Source: Prochilodus magdalenae (Eukaryota; Chordata; Actinopteri; Characiformes; Prochilodontidae). Taken from it: DNA of 64,000 bases. A program made the position numbers and the translations under genes. The notes beneath the pieces were generated by a model that was given only the letters and a program-made list of their open reading frames with translations, was not told where the DNA came from and did not search any database. The stretch is taken from assembly GCA_024036415.1 (NCBI GenBank), contig JAMWET010001947.1, positions 110,260-174,259 on the forward strand, read 5' to 3'. Every line of letters starts with the position of its first letter. The stretch's first letter is position 1. Positions 21,650 through 31,060 of the stretch are shown piece after piece.

Positions 21650-21790
21650 GTTGGCGAGTGGCTACTCTTGGCGAGAGACCATGTTCAGCCGCGAACAATA
21701 TAGAAGCCGAAGAAGAGTTAAGGCGGTGCGGCTTTCCACCACTGGAGGCGCTCTTGAAGTGGAAGGTTTGACGCTCAGTGTATCTTCTAG
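21650..21790 (+). repeat. Dispersed repeat, inverted copy at 52315-52460
   Basis: ccatgttcagccgcgaacaa, agaagccgaagaagagtta and tttccaccactggaggcgct then cttgaag match the reverse complement of 52315-52460 in order. Class not recognised. It has no open frame of its own. Confidence 0.65.
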
Positions 21791-22920
21791 ACTGGTAGAG
21801 AGTGCAGAGGGAATAGAAGGGACTGTGCATTTCCTTGTTTCTTATGAGAGGAGTGGACGTCACTGTCCCTCAAGCTGGTTTGAACTGACCTGCACAGTGC
21901 TACATAGTGGAGCTCAGTAGTACTCCATCCATATAGTAACACTACCTCATCGTTCTGCCTCATCTTAAACCTTGCTCTTTTCTATCACTGTTATTTTAAC
22001 ACTGTAGTGCTGTTTAAGCTCTGGCCTGTAGGGGGAGCAGGACACAAGCCCAAACCCTTCCCACTGTTGGCTCATGGGCCCTTCGTTGGCTCGTTGGCTC
22101 TACTGGCTCACTGTTGAAACATCTGCAAACAAATGATGAGGTTATGAGGGCAGATTGAGGCACGTCCGTGGCAAATGACATGTAAACAAGGCACTAGCAT
22201 GTAGCATACAACAGTTTCACGAACCAGGTGCGGCGCAGTCCAGCCGTAATTCAGGCCGGTTAAATCCGCTGGCAGCTTTGACGAATAAGGCCCAGTGATT
22301 CATTAGAGTCAGAGTCAGAGTGAATAAACCCGAGGCGGACCCTCCACTAAACAAGGTGTAGGCGCACCAGCCAAATGGCCGTTAGTTCAACTCACAGCTG
22401 AATGGAAACTGATCAAATAACTCCACGTCTTCCGTGTTGCACCGCGCGAACCAGCTAGCGCTTGTTGCTTTGGAGACTGAGACCAATTACGAGGCTGTCT
22501 GCAAACCTTAGAGCGCGTTGAATGATGCTAAGATTATGCAGCTTGCATCAGACCACGACCGCTGCTCCGGGTACATCCTGGAAGCTAACATGAATGTGTT
22601 CTCCGTGTGCGGTTCTACAAGGAACGGAGGGGGAACCAGCTGCGTGGCATCATTAAATGGCATATTCCTATATATTGAACTAATTAGCTCAATTTTACAG
22701 CAATCACAGCACCGGCGCGCGACCTCTTCGTCGAGGAAATACAGAAGCATATGGTGTGGGTGAGAGAGCTCGGTTTGCGAGCGAGTCGAAGGGGGTGTAT
22801 TACAGTAAACAGCACAGCCTGAGCCGCACCACAGCGAGAGACTAGCCCCTGCTGCAGTCATTACTCTTCAAAACTGCTGACCAAAGTCATCACAACAGCC
22901 TGATATCAAACACCACACAA
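21791..22920. other. Unique region, nothing recognised
   Basis: Mixed sequence with agagtcagagtcagagt near 22306 and a stretch at 22500-22860 that is open in both directions (81 and 117 aa) without recognisable domain. The latter part is candidate regulatory DNA only because it is unique and balanced in composition. Confidence 0.3.
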
Positions 22921-22929
22921 CTCCGATAC

Positions 22930-23045
22930 CTGCCAGAGAGGGAGAGAGCGCCGGAGAGAGGGAGACTGGGTGGGTGAGGAAGTGAGAGAGTAGTGGGCGA
23001 GTAAGTGGAAAAGAGAGAGAGAGAGAGAGAAAGGGAGAGAAGAAA
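22930..23045. repeat. GAGAGA purine-rich low-complexity tract
   Basis: Runs of gagagag interrupted by cgcc and gtgggt. Open frames rich in RERE or SLSL on the two strands are artefacts. Confidence 0.8.
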
Positions 23046-23404
23046 TGAGTACGGGGAAGGGAAGGGGCTCCGGGCACAAGAGTTTGATCATGATCCCAAT
23101 GAGAGGAGAAAAAGGATGAGATTAATAATAGTGATGCATGAAATTGCAATTTTATGGCTCCAAATTCAGTGTTTAGATAAGCCCAAGCGTGGCTAATACA
23201 GGTTACCTTCTTGGAACTCCATTAAGAAAGTTCAATTTGTCCTTGGATTACACACGAAAGCATCATTCCAGCTTTCAGCCGACGAACAAAAGTTGGCTTT
23301 CTATTACACGCATGGCACCTGCAGTAACGTAACCCAGCTGATATCTCAATCAGCTGCACAACGGGCTGGGTACTGTGCCTACCGTTAGCTTTAGCACCAT
23401 GTGT
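23046..23404. other. Unique stretch, nothing recognised
   Basis: No repeat or coding signal. ttaataatagtgatgcatga at 23121-23140 is the only notable AT-rich piece. Confidence 0.3.
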
Positions 23405-23612
23405 TGCATCGCCGTCTGGGGCTGGAGGGTAGGGAACCAGTCCGGTCGCTGGTTAGATTCCCTGAACCGACAGGACGTGACAGAAGTGCCTTGAGCATGT
23501 GCCACTATTATTACCAATTACTCCCTGGGTGCCATGGATAGGGCTGCCCAACACTCTGGGCAACTGTGCACACTGCCCCCTAGTTTGTGTGTGTGAACAG
23601 TGTTGGGAAGTA
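23405..23612 (+). mobile_element. Otophysan-type tRNA-derived SINE
   Basis: The body tgccatggatagggctgccc, ctctgggcaa, gcacactgccccctag and tttgtgtgtgtgaacagtg has the form of a SINE I associate with otophysan fishes. A degenerate tRNA-like head (gtagggaaccagtccggtcg, then gattccctgaac) precedes it. A partial second copy follows at 23856, and the tail is embedded in the satellite units from 24513. Confidence 0.65.
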
Positions 23613-23624
23613 ATGGAATACACC

Positions 23625-23834
23625 CAGGTGATTCCAGGGACCATCTCTCCATTTTCCCAAGGGCATGTTGGAAAAGGCATGTCGTGCTCTCCTGACCTGT
23701 GGAGTTTGGCTCCGTTCTAACCTCTCTCCGCTGATCTACCAAGCATCACAGACCAAACTCGAAACGACGTTATCTCCGCTTTCTCCACAGCTACAGTAAA
23801 AAGTCTTGTGTGTTTGGAGAGGCAGCGAGTCCCC
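23625..23834 (+). repeat. 210-bp direct repeat, left copy
   Basis: From caggtgattccagggaccat to gtttggagaggcagcgagtc. A closely similar copy in the same orientation lies at 26286-26495. The pair brackets the second SINE fragment and the whole satellite array. Class unknown; no terminal dinucleotides that would make it an LTR are evident. Confidence 0.85.
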
Positions 23835-23855
23835 TATAAGCCAGGCACCTAAACC

Positions 23856-23960
23856 CTAATTACTCCCTGGGTGCCATGGATAGGGCTGCTTAACACTCTG
23901 GGCAAGTGTGCACACTGCCCCCTAGTGTGTGGGTGTGTGTTCATAGTGTTGGGAAGTAAC
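23856..23960 (+). mobile_element. Second, truncated copy of the otophysan-type SINE
   Basis: attactccctgggtgccatg and gcacactgccccctagtgtg repeat the body of the SINE at 23405; the head is absent. Confidence 0.7.
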
Positions 23961-24210
23961 AGAGCACATGTAACAGCGTTCCGTACTCGGTTACGATGTT
24001 AATAGACAGTATTCAGACTACAGTCATATGGGTGAAATTAATAGATAACATGATGGGATGCATATGTATTTACCATCTTAATTCACTCGCAAATTAAAGT
24101 ACAGTGTTTCCATATATTTCCCAGAAGCCTTTGAGATGAACCAAGCAGTAACATGCATTTCGTTATTTGCCTTCTCACTCGTGGTCCTAGAGCTGGCAGG
24201 ACGTAAACCG
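23961..24210. other. Spacer between SINE fragment and satellite
   Basis: AT-rich unique sequence without visible features. Confidence 0.3.
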
Positions 24211-26080
24211 TCAACTGACCATCTCCTATATGCTAGTTAACGCTAGATAGCTGCAGTTAGCATACAGGAGACTGTCAGTTCATACTTTAACATTACCTAG
24301 CGTTAGCTGTATTGGGTTAGCGTTATGTAGTATGCAGTTCCAAGTTTCTGCTACTTGCATTCAGGCGTAGGCTGCTCAGAGCTAGCCTAACTCTTTATAG
24401 CTACCTACTTAGTTGAACTGCCAACTGACCATCTCCTATATGCTAGCTAGATAGCATGTTAGCATAGTTAGCATAAAGGAGATCCTAGATCAACCAACTA
24501 TCATAACCTTATGATATTCACTAGTGTGGATGTGTTTAACTTCATGGATGGGTTAAACACAAAAGTCAGATTCCCCCTGTGTGCAAGCACAAGTAGCAAA
24601 TGATTCTAGATTCCTCACACAGTTCCTGCAGATGGTGCGGTAGGGGTGGAGGTGGAGTGACACCAGGCCTTCTGGACGTGTAACAACAAACCGTTCATCT
24701 CCTATATGCTAGCTAACGCTAGATAGCATGGCAAATAGCTGCAGTTAGCATACAGGAGACTGTCAATTCATACTTTAACATTACCTAGCGTTAGCTTTGA
24801 TGGGTTAGCATTATGTAGTATGCAGTTCCAAGTTTCTGCTACTTGCATTCAGGCGTAGGCTGCTCAGAGCTAGCCTAACTCTTTATAGCTACCTACTTAG
24901 TTGAGCTGCCAACTGACCATCTCCTATATGCTAGCTAGATAGTATGTTAGCATAAAGGAGATCCTAGATCAACCAACTATCATAACCTTATGATATTCAC
25001 TAGTGTGAATGTGTTTAACTTCATGGATGGGTTAAACACAAAAGTCAGATTCCCCCTGTGTGCAAGAACAAGTAGCAAACGGTTCTAGATTCCTCACACA
25101 GTTCCTGCAGATGGTGCAGTAGGGGTAGCGGTGGAGTGACACCAGGCCTTCTGGATGTGTGACAACAAACCGTTCATCTCCTATATGCTAGCTAACGCTA
25201 GATAGCATGGCAAATAGCTGTAGTTAGCATAGAGGAGACTGTCAATTCATACTTTAACATTACCTAGCGTTAGCTTTAATGGGTTAGCGTTATGTAGTAT
25301 GCAGTTCCAAGTTCCAGCTTTCTGCTACTGGCATTCAAGTGTAGGCTGCTCAGAGCTAGCCTAACTCTTTATAGCTACCTACTTAGTTGAACTGCCAACT
25401 GACCATCTCCTATATGCTAGCTAGATTGCATGTTAGCATAGTTAGCATAAAGGAGATCCTAGATCAACCAACTATCATAACCTTTATGGGCTTATGATAT
25501 TCACTAGTGTGAATGTGTTTAACTTCATGGATGGGTTAAAGACACGAGTCAGATTACCCTGTGTGCAAGCACAAGTAGTAAATGGTTCTAGATTCCTCAT
25601 ACAGTTCCTGCAGATGGTGTGGTAGGGGTGGAGGTGGAGTGACACCAGGCCTTCTGGATGTGTGACAACAAACCTCTTACATGCTAGCTAATGCTAGATA
25701 GTATAGCAAATAGCTGTAGTTAGCATACAGGAGACTGTCAGTTCATGCTTTAACATTACCTAGCGTTAGCTTTGATGGGTTAGCGTTATGTAGTATGCAG
25801 TTCCAAGTTCCAGCTTTCTGCTACTTGCATTCAAGCGTAGGCTGCTCAGAGCTAGCCTAACTCTTTATAGCTACCTACTTAGTTAGAACTGCCAACTGAC
25901 CATCTCCTATATGCTAGCTAATTAGCATGTCTAATACGCATAGTTAGCATAAATCCAACATCATCCAACTATCATAACCTTTATGGGTTTATGATATTCA
26001 ATAGTGTGAATAGGTTTAACTGCATGGATGGGTTAAAGACACAAGTCAGATTACCCTGTGTGCAAGGTTCTAGACTCCAG
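24211..26080 (+). repeat. Composite satellite, about 490-bp unit, nearly four copies
   Basis: The phrase gccaactgaccatctcctat starts successive units at 24420, 24908, 25394 and 25891 (spacings 488, 486, 497), and a partial unit starts at 24211. Each full unit contains, in order, a GCTAGC/TTAGCAT-rich block, the tail of the otophysan-type SINE (24513-24590 in the first unit), an 88-bp piece of Tc1 family A in minus orientation (24613-24700, 25092-25179, 25594-25675), and another TTAGCAT-rich block with cattacctagcgttagct. The last unit is cut before the Tc1 piece. So the TE fragments were joined first and then amplified in tandem. Confidence 0.88.
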
Positions 26081-26285
26081 TTCTGGGTTCTGTTACTTGT
26101 TTGAGGACATTCGGTCCTATGTCAGTGGCCTCTATCCTATTAGGCCTTTAAAGCCTCGTAGAACGTCATGATCATGAAATAAAGAAGCATAGCTTCGCTT
26201 TAGCTTCGTTAAGCTCTTGTTTAGATGGTTTGCTGATCACATGCTAACAGCGTAGACACCCAAGAGAGGACATCTGTTGAGGAGC

Positions 26286-26495
26286 CAGGTGACTCCAAAG
26301 ACCATATCTCCATTTTCCTGAGGGCACGTTGGAAAGGGCATGCCGTGCTCCTCTGACCGGTGGAGTTTGGCTTCGTTCTAACCTTTCTCTGCTGATCTAC
26401 CGAGCATCAAAGACCAGACTGAGAAGGCCATTATCTCCGCTTTCTCCCAGACCAGAGTAAAAAGGCATGTGTGTTTGGAGAGGCAGCGCATCTCC
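26286..26495 (+). repeat. 210-bp direct repeat, right copy
   Basis: Matches 23625-23834 with scattered substitutions (for example gaccatatctccattttcct for gaccatctctccattttccc). See the left copy. Confidence 0.85.
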
Positions 26496-27071
26496 CTCTA
26501 ATGCTGTTTGAAGTTTGAAGTTGGTTATTCTTGTTTTCAGCAAGTTAGGGCGCTCTCAATTTCGCCGGCTGTCCAGACCTCCACTGTGGGCAAGCATGAT
26601 GGGCCAGGCATTGTAGAGCTTTCGGGGTCCTGTGTAAGATCCCAGGGTCCGTATCCGTGGTTCCCTGAAGTATGCCACTGTGAGGGTTGATTGGAAATCG
26701 GGCTCAAGCACTACAGACCTGTGGAGTTTGGCTTTGTTGTGTCCCCTATGTGCTTTGTCACCAGCGATTAGTCAACACTGACGGGACTTTCATCACACAA
26801 CTGTCAGCCTGAAGTCGAGCAACCCCTAGCATTTAGTCTCCTTGCACAGGCGTCCTTGTTAAACAATCCCATAATCATGAAAGGATGAAGGCTTTGAAAT
26901 AAGATCAAGTGGAATAGAATTATGTGACTTATGGCATGATGCATCGTCGTTTACTAAAATCTGTTTTCTATCACTGTCTTTCACATTTCGGCTTTAGCGG
27001 TATTCCAGCTTTTACACCTCGCATGTTTGGCTGTGTTTACAGATTTCAGGCTCTTCATAGAACCTACAGAC
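26496..27071. other. Unique stretch, nothing recognised
   Basis: Short open frames (60 and 77 aa) have no recognisable features. cctgtggagtttggctttgt near 26718 echoes part of the 210-bp repeat. Confidence 0.35.
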
Positions 27072-27684
27072 TTCATCAAAAGAACAGCTGCACCCAGAAG
27101 GAGGTGTGGGATTGTGGTGCTGTGGGGAAGGGAGATAAAGGTGACCAGGATCAATAACTGGTGATAAATTTAGACTGATATGATTAATATTTATTGAGCT
27201 ACACATACAGAAGTCTGTCTCTCAGTATGGTGTCGGGCCGCCGTGTTTGCTAACCCAACACGCCAGACGTCTCGGTATGGAGCTGTAGAGGTTCCTAATG
27301 GTGTCCTGTGATAATCCATCCCATGCAGCTTGAACATCCTCACACAGTTCCTGCAGATGGTGCGGTAGGGGTGGAGGAGGAGGGAGACCAGGCCTTCTGG
27401 ACGTGTGACAACAAACATCTTGGTGCTGACCACGGTGCCTCCACACACGGATTCGTTGGGCGTCTCCACCAAGACTAAAGCGGGACTCGTCACTGAAGAT
27501 GACCCGCTGCCATTCTGAGTCACTCCATGACAGTCTGGTACGACACCACTGCAGTGTTTGGTGACGGTGACGTGGTGTTAAGGACAGTCGTGGTAACGGT
27601 CTGTAGTCCTGCGTGGTGCAGCCATCTGCCAATGGTGCTGCACTAACAGGAGGACTCATGGAGGACACCACCGCTCACTGATGT
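27072..27684 (-). mobile_element. Tc1/mariner family A, copy truncated on the right
   Basis: The left terminal repeat (catcaaaagaacagctgcac then ccagaaggagg) and the internal sequence match 20272-21046, but the right side stops at about 27684, so the right terminal repeat is lost. The transposase remnant (27191-27671) keeps the SDES Asp in FSDESRF and a C-terminal DTIRNLYSSIPRR stretch. The two lie in one frame here because the deletion junction differs by a few bases from the copy at 20 kb. D2 and the catalytic Glu are missing. Confidence 0.8.
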
Positions 27685-27993
27685 CTGTTTGTTCTCCCTC
27701 TCTGTGGTCCATGTAGGTCTTCTAGATCCTTCATCCACTTCTATCCACTGCGGCCAGCAGTGTGCAATACGTCTCTATGACCATGCAGCTTCCCAGAGCC
27801 CCATGATGCGACCCCTCTCCAGCTCTTCCAGCTGCTCAAACTACTTTTGAACTCCTCTCCGAGGCAGATTTCTTTCGCAAAGGATGCTATCAATAAAACA
27901 GCATGAGTCAGAATGGAAAGCACACATCACCGGTAGATTCTAATATTAACCCCTTCGTCTGTAAAGTGTTGCAAGCTCCTCTGCTATCACCCT
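27685..27993. other. Unique stretch, nothing recognised
   Basis: Non-repetitive, no coding signal. Confidence 0.3.
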
Positions 27994-28205
27994 GGGCGGC
28001 ATGGTGGTGAAGTGGCTAGCGCCTCACAGCAAGACTGGCCTGAGTTCGATTCAGCATGGAGTTTGCATGTTGCATGAGTTTCCCCCCACAGTCCAAAGAC
28101 ATACAGTCAGGCAAGTTGGGGGTTCTAGATTCCTCCCAGGTTTGAGAGTATGTGTCCGCCCTCTGATGGACTGGTGTACTCCTCAAGATGTTATCAAGCC
28201 CTAGG
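27994..28205 (+). mobile_element. V-SINE (DANA/Mermaid-like), 5' and central part
   Basis: The tRNA-like head gggcggcatggtggtgaagt, box-B-like gagttcgattc, then the conserved V-SINE centre atggagtttgcatgttgcat and ccacagtccaaagacatac, then gagagtatgtgtccgccctc and tgatggactggtg. It is shortened relative to family consensus as I remember it. The 3' end breaks off where the Tc1 family H fragment begins, and tail sequence resumes at 28617. Confidence 0.75.
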
Positions 28206-28237
28206 TTCCAAGCAAGCTGACGTGCCATGGACGGGAC

Positions 28238-28610
28238 CAGTGGGCCACATCAGTGTTCAGATACTTGTGCAGTTGGGCCAGATTTGGTGGATGACTTCCC
28301 TGGCACAATTCCGAGGCGAATTCCCTGTAGGATTGTAGCCACCGCTGGTAGACCCGTATGACCGTACGCTTCCATACACCTGCAGATTCAGCTACTTCCT
28401 TCACACTATGGTCTTTGGCCACACCCACATGCTCAGTCCCTCCTTTTAGCCAATCATTAACATCTGCTTTGGAGATGATTTGCTTTTTTCCAGACATGGA
28501 ACGAGACATTCCCTGCACTGTAGCACCTCCTCCCAACCTATAGATCCCGTCACTCTCACCCCGTAGGTGTTTATAGCACCATGATACTTGTGCAGGGCCA
28601 TCTCCAAGAT
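28238..28610 (-). mobile_element. Tc1/mariner family H fragment with helix-turn-helix coding region
   Basis: The best-preserved copy. The minus-strand frame 28201-28536 starts with MSRSM-like residues, has LKGGTEHVGVAKDHSVKEVA followed by ESAGVWKRTVIRVYQRWLQ. This is the pattern of the second helix-turn-helix of a Tc1-type paired-like DNA-binding domain. The catalytic domain is absent. The right end reads gcagggccatctcc. It lies between two pieces of V-SINE, so it or a rearrangement split that SINE. Confidence 0.65.
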
Positions 28611-28616
28611 CACATT

Positions 28617-28770
28617 GCTCCTAGGTCTGAGAGTATGTGTCTGCCCTCTGATGCACTGGTGTCCTCTTTAAGGTGTTTGCCCAATGTAGAGCCCAATGAA
28701 GCTCCACCACCTACCGAAGCCACCCTCCTTACGAAGACAGGCAGTTATCAAGCCCTAGAATCCGAGCAGT
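28617..28770 (+). mobile_element. V-SINE 3' piece
   Basis: gagagtatgtgtctgccctc, tgatgcactggtgtcctctt and gtttgcccaatg repeat and extend the end of the V-SINE at 27994-28172. A further shared phrase, tatcaagccctag, follows both. The overlap of about 70 bp means a simple insertion with short target duplication does not explain it; a duplication or two SINE copies is needed. Confidence 0.6.
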
Positions 28771-29789
28771 AGGTAAGGCCTAATAATGTGTTAGCAGCTA
28801 GAATAAGCTCCACAGAAATTTTGGCCTGAATTGCAAATGACCCAACCTTTCCAAATCTCGTCTCGCACCGCGTGGGCGCTGACAGCCAGTGGCCAGTGCT
28901 GTAAAATTAATGCTTACTTTTCCTGTATGATAGGGTGGGTGGAGGCAGTTGGAGGGGTTGGGGTCTGGACATTGCTGGGGGCACGCTGCACCGCGGAGTC
29001 ATATTCGTATAACAAGGCAAAGCTCTTTTTTCGAATGGTTATGTCATCCCGCAGACAGCTTCAGGAGGCCTTCAATATTTGATGAATATTCATAAAAGCC
29101 ATAAAATATGGATCTGGATAATTGCTCTCAAAAGAGCTTTTGATGACCCAAATTTGGAACTCAGAGTGTCATATCAAATTGGAACATCAAACGAATGCCC
29201 GGGATTGAGATTTTCCAAAATGGTGGCGTACTCCGAACGCACTCATTAGAAACCTCAGAGATCAGATGGTGTGGATGGGTTTGGCCCAGCAGTAGATGGA
29301 GCGGAGGAATGTGGAAAGCCGCTTAATAATGATGAAATGAAAAGATTTACCCTTTTTTTTTTCTGACCTGTTCATTACTCAGCTCCTTGTCATGTAATGT
29401 CAGCATCCTCACATTATTAGCTGAACTAGCATTCATTAGCGGCTCAAGCTGTGAGTTGGGTTTGACACAGACAACTCATTAACTTCACCCTGTCAAACAG
29501 CAGCCCAACACAATCAAGATGCTAAATCTAGCATATTCGGAAGCCTTGCTTGTACACGGTAATGCTATGCTATGCTAAGCTATGGATGCCAGGCGCAGCC
29601 AATTACATGGTCAAGAAAGACTTTAATCTGTCACTGAAGGCCATTTGTAAGCGAGCAGGAGAATCCTTACTATGAAATGTTTTCTGTTAGCCTAGGAGCT
29701 ACAATATGCTTGTATGCTGAGTAGGGATGACTATGAACCCGGTACCTGCTACTGTGACTGTCCTAGTACCGTGGCCAGCATCCAGGTTT
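28771..29789. other. Unique block, candidate conserved non-coding element
   Basis: Non-repetitive, with AT-rich words (tttgatgaatattcataaaa at 29078-29097, then ttaataatgatgaaatg near 29322). No coding signal. The texture fits conserved non-coding DNA but is unproven. Confidence 0.35.
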
Positions 29790-29844
29790 CAAGCAAGCTG
29801 GGTCGATACCAAAAATTGACATCCCATGGATGGGACCAGTTTCT

Positions 29845-29965
29845 GTATGTGGGCCACATCAGTGTTCAGCTACTTGTGCAGGTGGGCCGGATTGGGTGGA
29901 AGGCTTCTCTGGCACCATTCCGAGGAGAATTCCCTGTAGACTGGGATTTTAGCCACTGTTGGTAG
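29845..29965 (-). mobile_element. Tc1 family H fragment, left half
   Basis: ggccacatcagtgttcag through gagaattccctgtagactgg to agccactgttggtag matches the first half of the other family H copies. The second half resumes at 30266, so the intervening 300 bp is an insertion. Confidence 0.75.
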
Positions 29966-29967
29966 TT

Positions 29968-30040
29968 GCCCGGCTAGCTCAGTCGGTAGACCATGAGACT
30001 CTTAATCTCAGGGTTGTGGGTTCGAGCCCCACGTTGGGCG
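29968..30040 (+). tRNA. tRNA-Lys (CTT anticodon), one D-stem mismatch
   Basis: 73 bases fold as a cloverleaf: acceptor stem gcccggc with gttgggc, D arm starting tagctcagtcgg (box A), anticodon stem tgaga/tctca enclosing loop ctcttaa with anticodon CTT, and T arm gtggg-ttcgagc-cccac (box B). It matches the vertebrate tRNA-Lys(CTT) I know except for the base expected to be G24, here C, which gives a C11:C24 clash in the D stem. There is no intron and no good TTTT terminator directly downstream. It lies at the very 5' end of a block that continues into a SINE and is inserted in a Tc1 fragment, so it may be a retro-copied pseudogene, not a working gene. Confidence 0.8.
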
Positions 30041-30051
30041 TAGCTTTGTTG

Positions 30052-30265
30052 TGGTTGGTGTTGCACAACGGATAACACCACTACTCACCAGGAAGCTACT
30101 GTCCCATGTGGGAGACTGGGGTACGATTCCTGGTCTGGGTGGCTATGCTGTGCTACACCAATAAGAGTCCTTGGGCAAGACTCCAAACACTACATTGGCC
30201 TCCCTGTAATAGGATTAACCTTGTTAAGTCGCTCTGGATAAGAGCGTTAGCTAAATGCTGTGGAT
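30052..30265 (+). mobile_element. tRNA-derived SINE with L2-type tail
   Basis: Head tggttggtgttgcacaacgg and gataacaccactactcacca (degenerate box A), gggagactggggtacgattc (box B), body gagtccttgggcaagactcc, and tail taagtcgctctggataagag then cgttagctaaatgctgtgg. The tail can fold as cgctct/agagcg around GGATA, like the 3' hairpin recognised by L2-clade (UnaL2-type) reverse transcriptase, so it was probably mobilised by such a LINE. Confidence 0.75.
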
Positions 30266-30515
30266 GTAGACCCATATGCTTCCATACACCTCCAGATTCA
30301 TTTCCCCAAAATGCAGTCACTCCTTTAAGCCCATCATTAACATCCACAGATTTCCCACACATGGAACGAGGGATGTGTGGGAAAACTGCATTGTACCACC
30401 TCTTCCCAATCTATAGATCCCATCACTCACACTCACAGGTGCTCATAGCACCATGATCCCTTTGCAGCGCCATCTGCAAGAGCCTGAAGTTACTACCACC
30501 TTGAACATGCCAGGT
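30266..30515 (-). mobile_element. Tc1 family H fragment, right half
   Basis: gtagacccatatgcttccat and acacctccagattca, then ggaacgag, tagcaccatgatcccttt and gcagcgccatctgcaagagc continue the element begun at 29845. Part of the middle (cttcacactatggtctttgg in other copies) is deleted. Confidence 0.7.
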
Positions 30516-31060
30516 GACTCATGGTTGGCAAGCCTATATGCTAATGCTAGCTATCAGGTTGGCATCCCTTTTGCATCATGCTTTGAGCAACCAGAATCTG
30601 ACTCTGGTCATCTGAACTGAACATTCTGAACGTAATTCATCTCCTTCCCATCATGGCAGTGTCACACAGGGATGCTATGATGACCAGCTACACCTTGGTG
30701 GCCCTTGAGGCCACAGGAGAGAACTAAAGCTAGCTGCTAATGAAATGTAGAGCCATACCATGCAGGTGCCGTAAATGGTTTCCTTATAAGACATGCAAAA
30801 TATATTCTACTGGAGTGTCCAGGAGTTGACGTTCCTTCAGCAGGTGCTGGTGCTACCGGATGAAGACCAACCCGAAAGGTATTGTAGTGGCTTAATCTTG
30901 GCCCTGGCCATGTCCCCTGGGGTACCTTCGCAACCCTCACATGACCTGGAACTAACTGGGAAAGACAAAGAGGGAGCATAGTTGGCCACTTTTGGTGGGC
31001 ACTGCCTCACAAAATCAATAGACTGGATCAATAAATTACACTCCGGATAACATCTCCTGA
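30516..31060. other. Unique stretch, nothing recognised
   Basis: No repeat, RNA fold or coding signal recognised. Confidence 0.3.

Noticed and set aside
23625..26495. LTR retrotransposon with 210-bp LTRs
   Set aside because: The interior is a satellite without primer-binding site, polypurine tract or gag-pol coding, and the repeats lack TG/CA ends.
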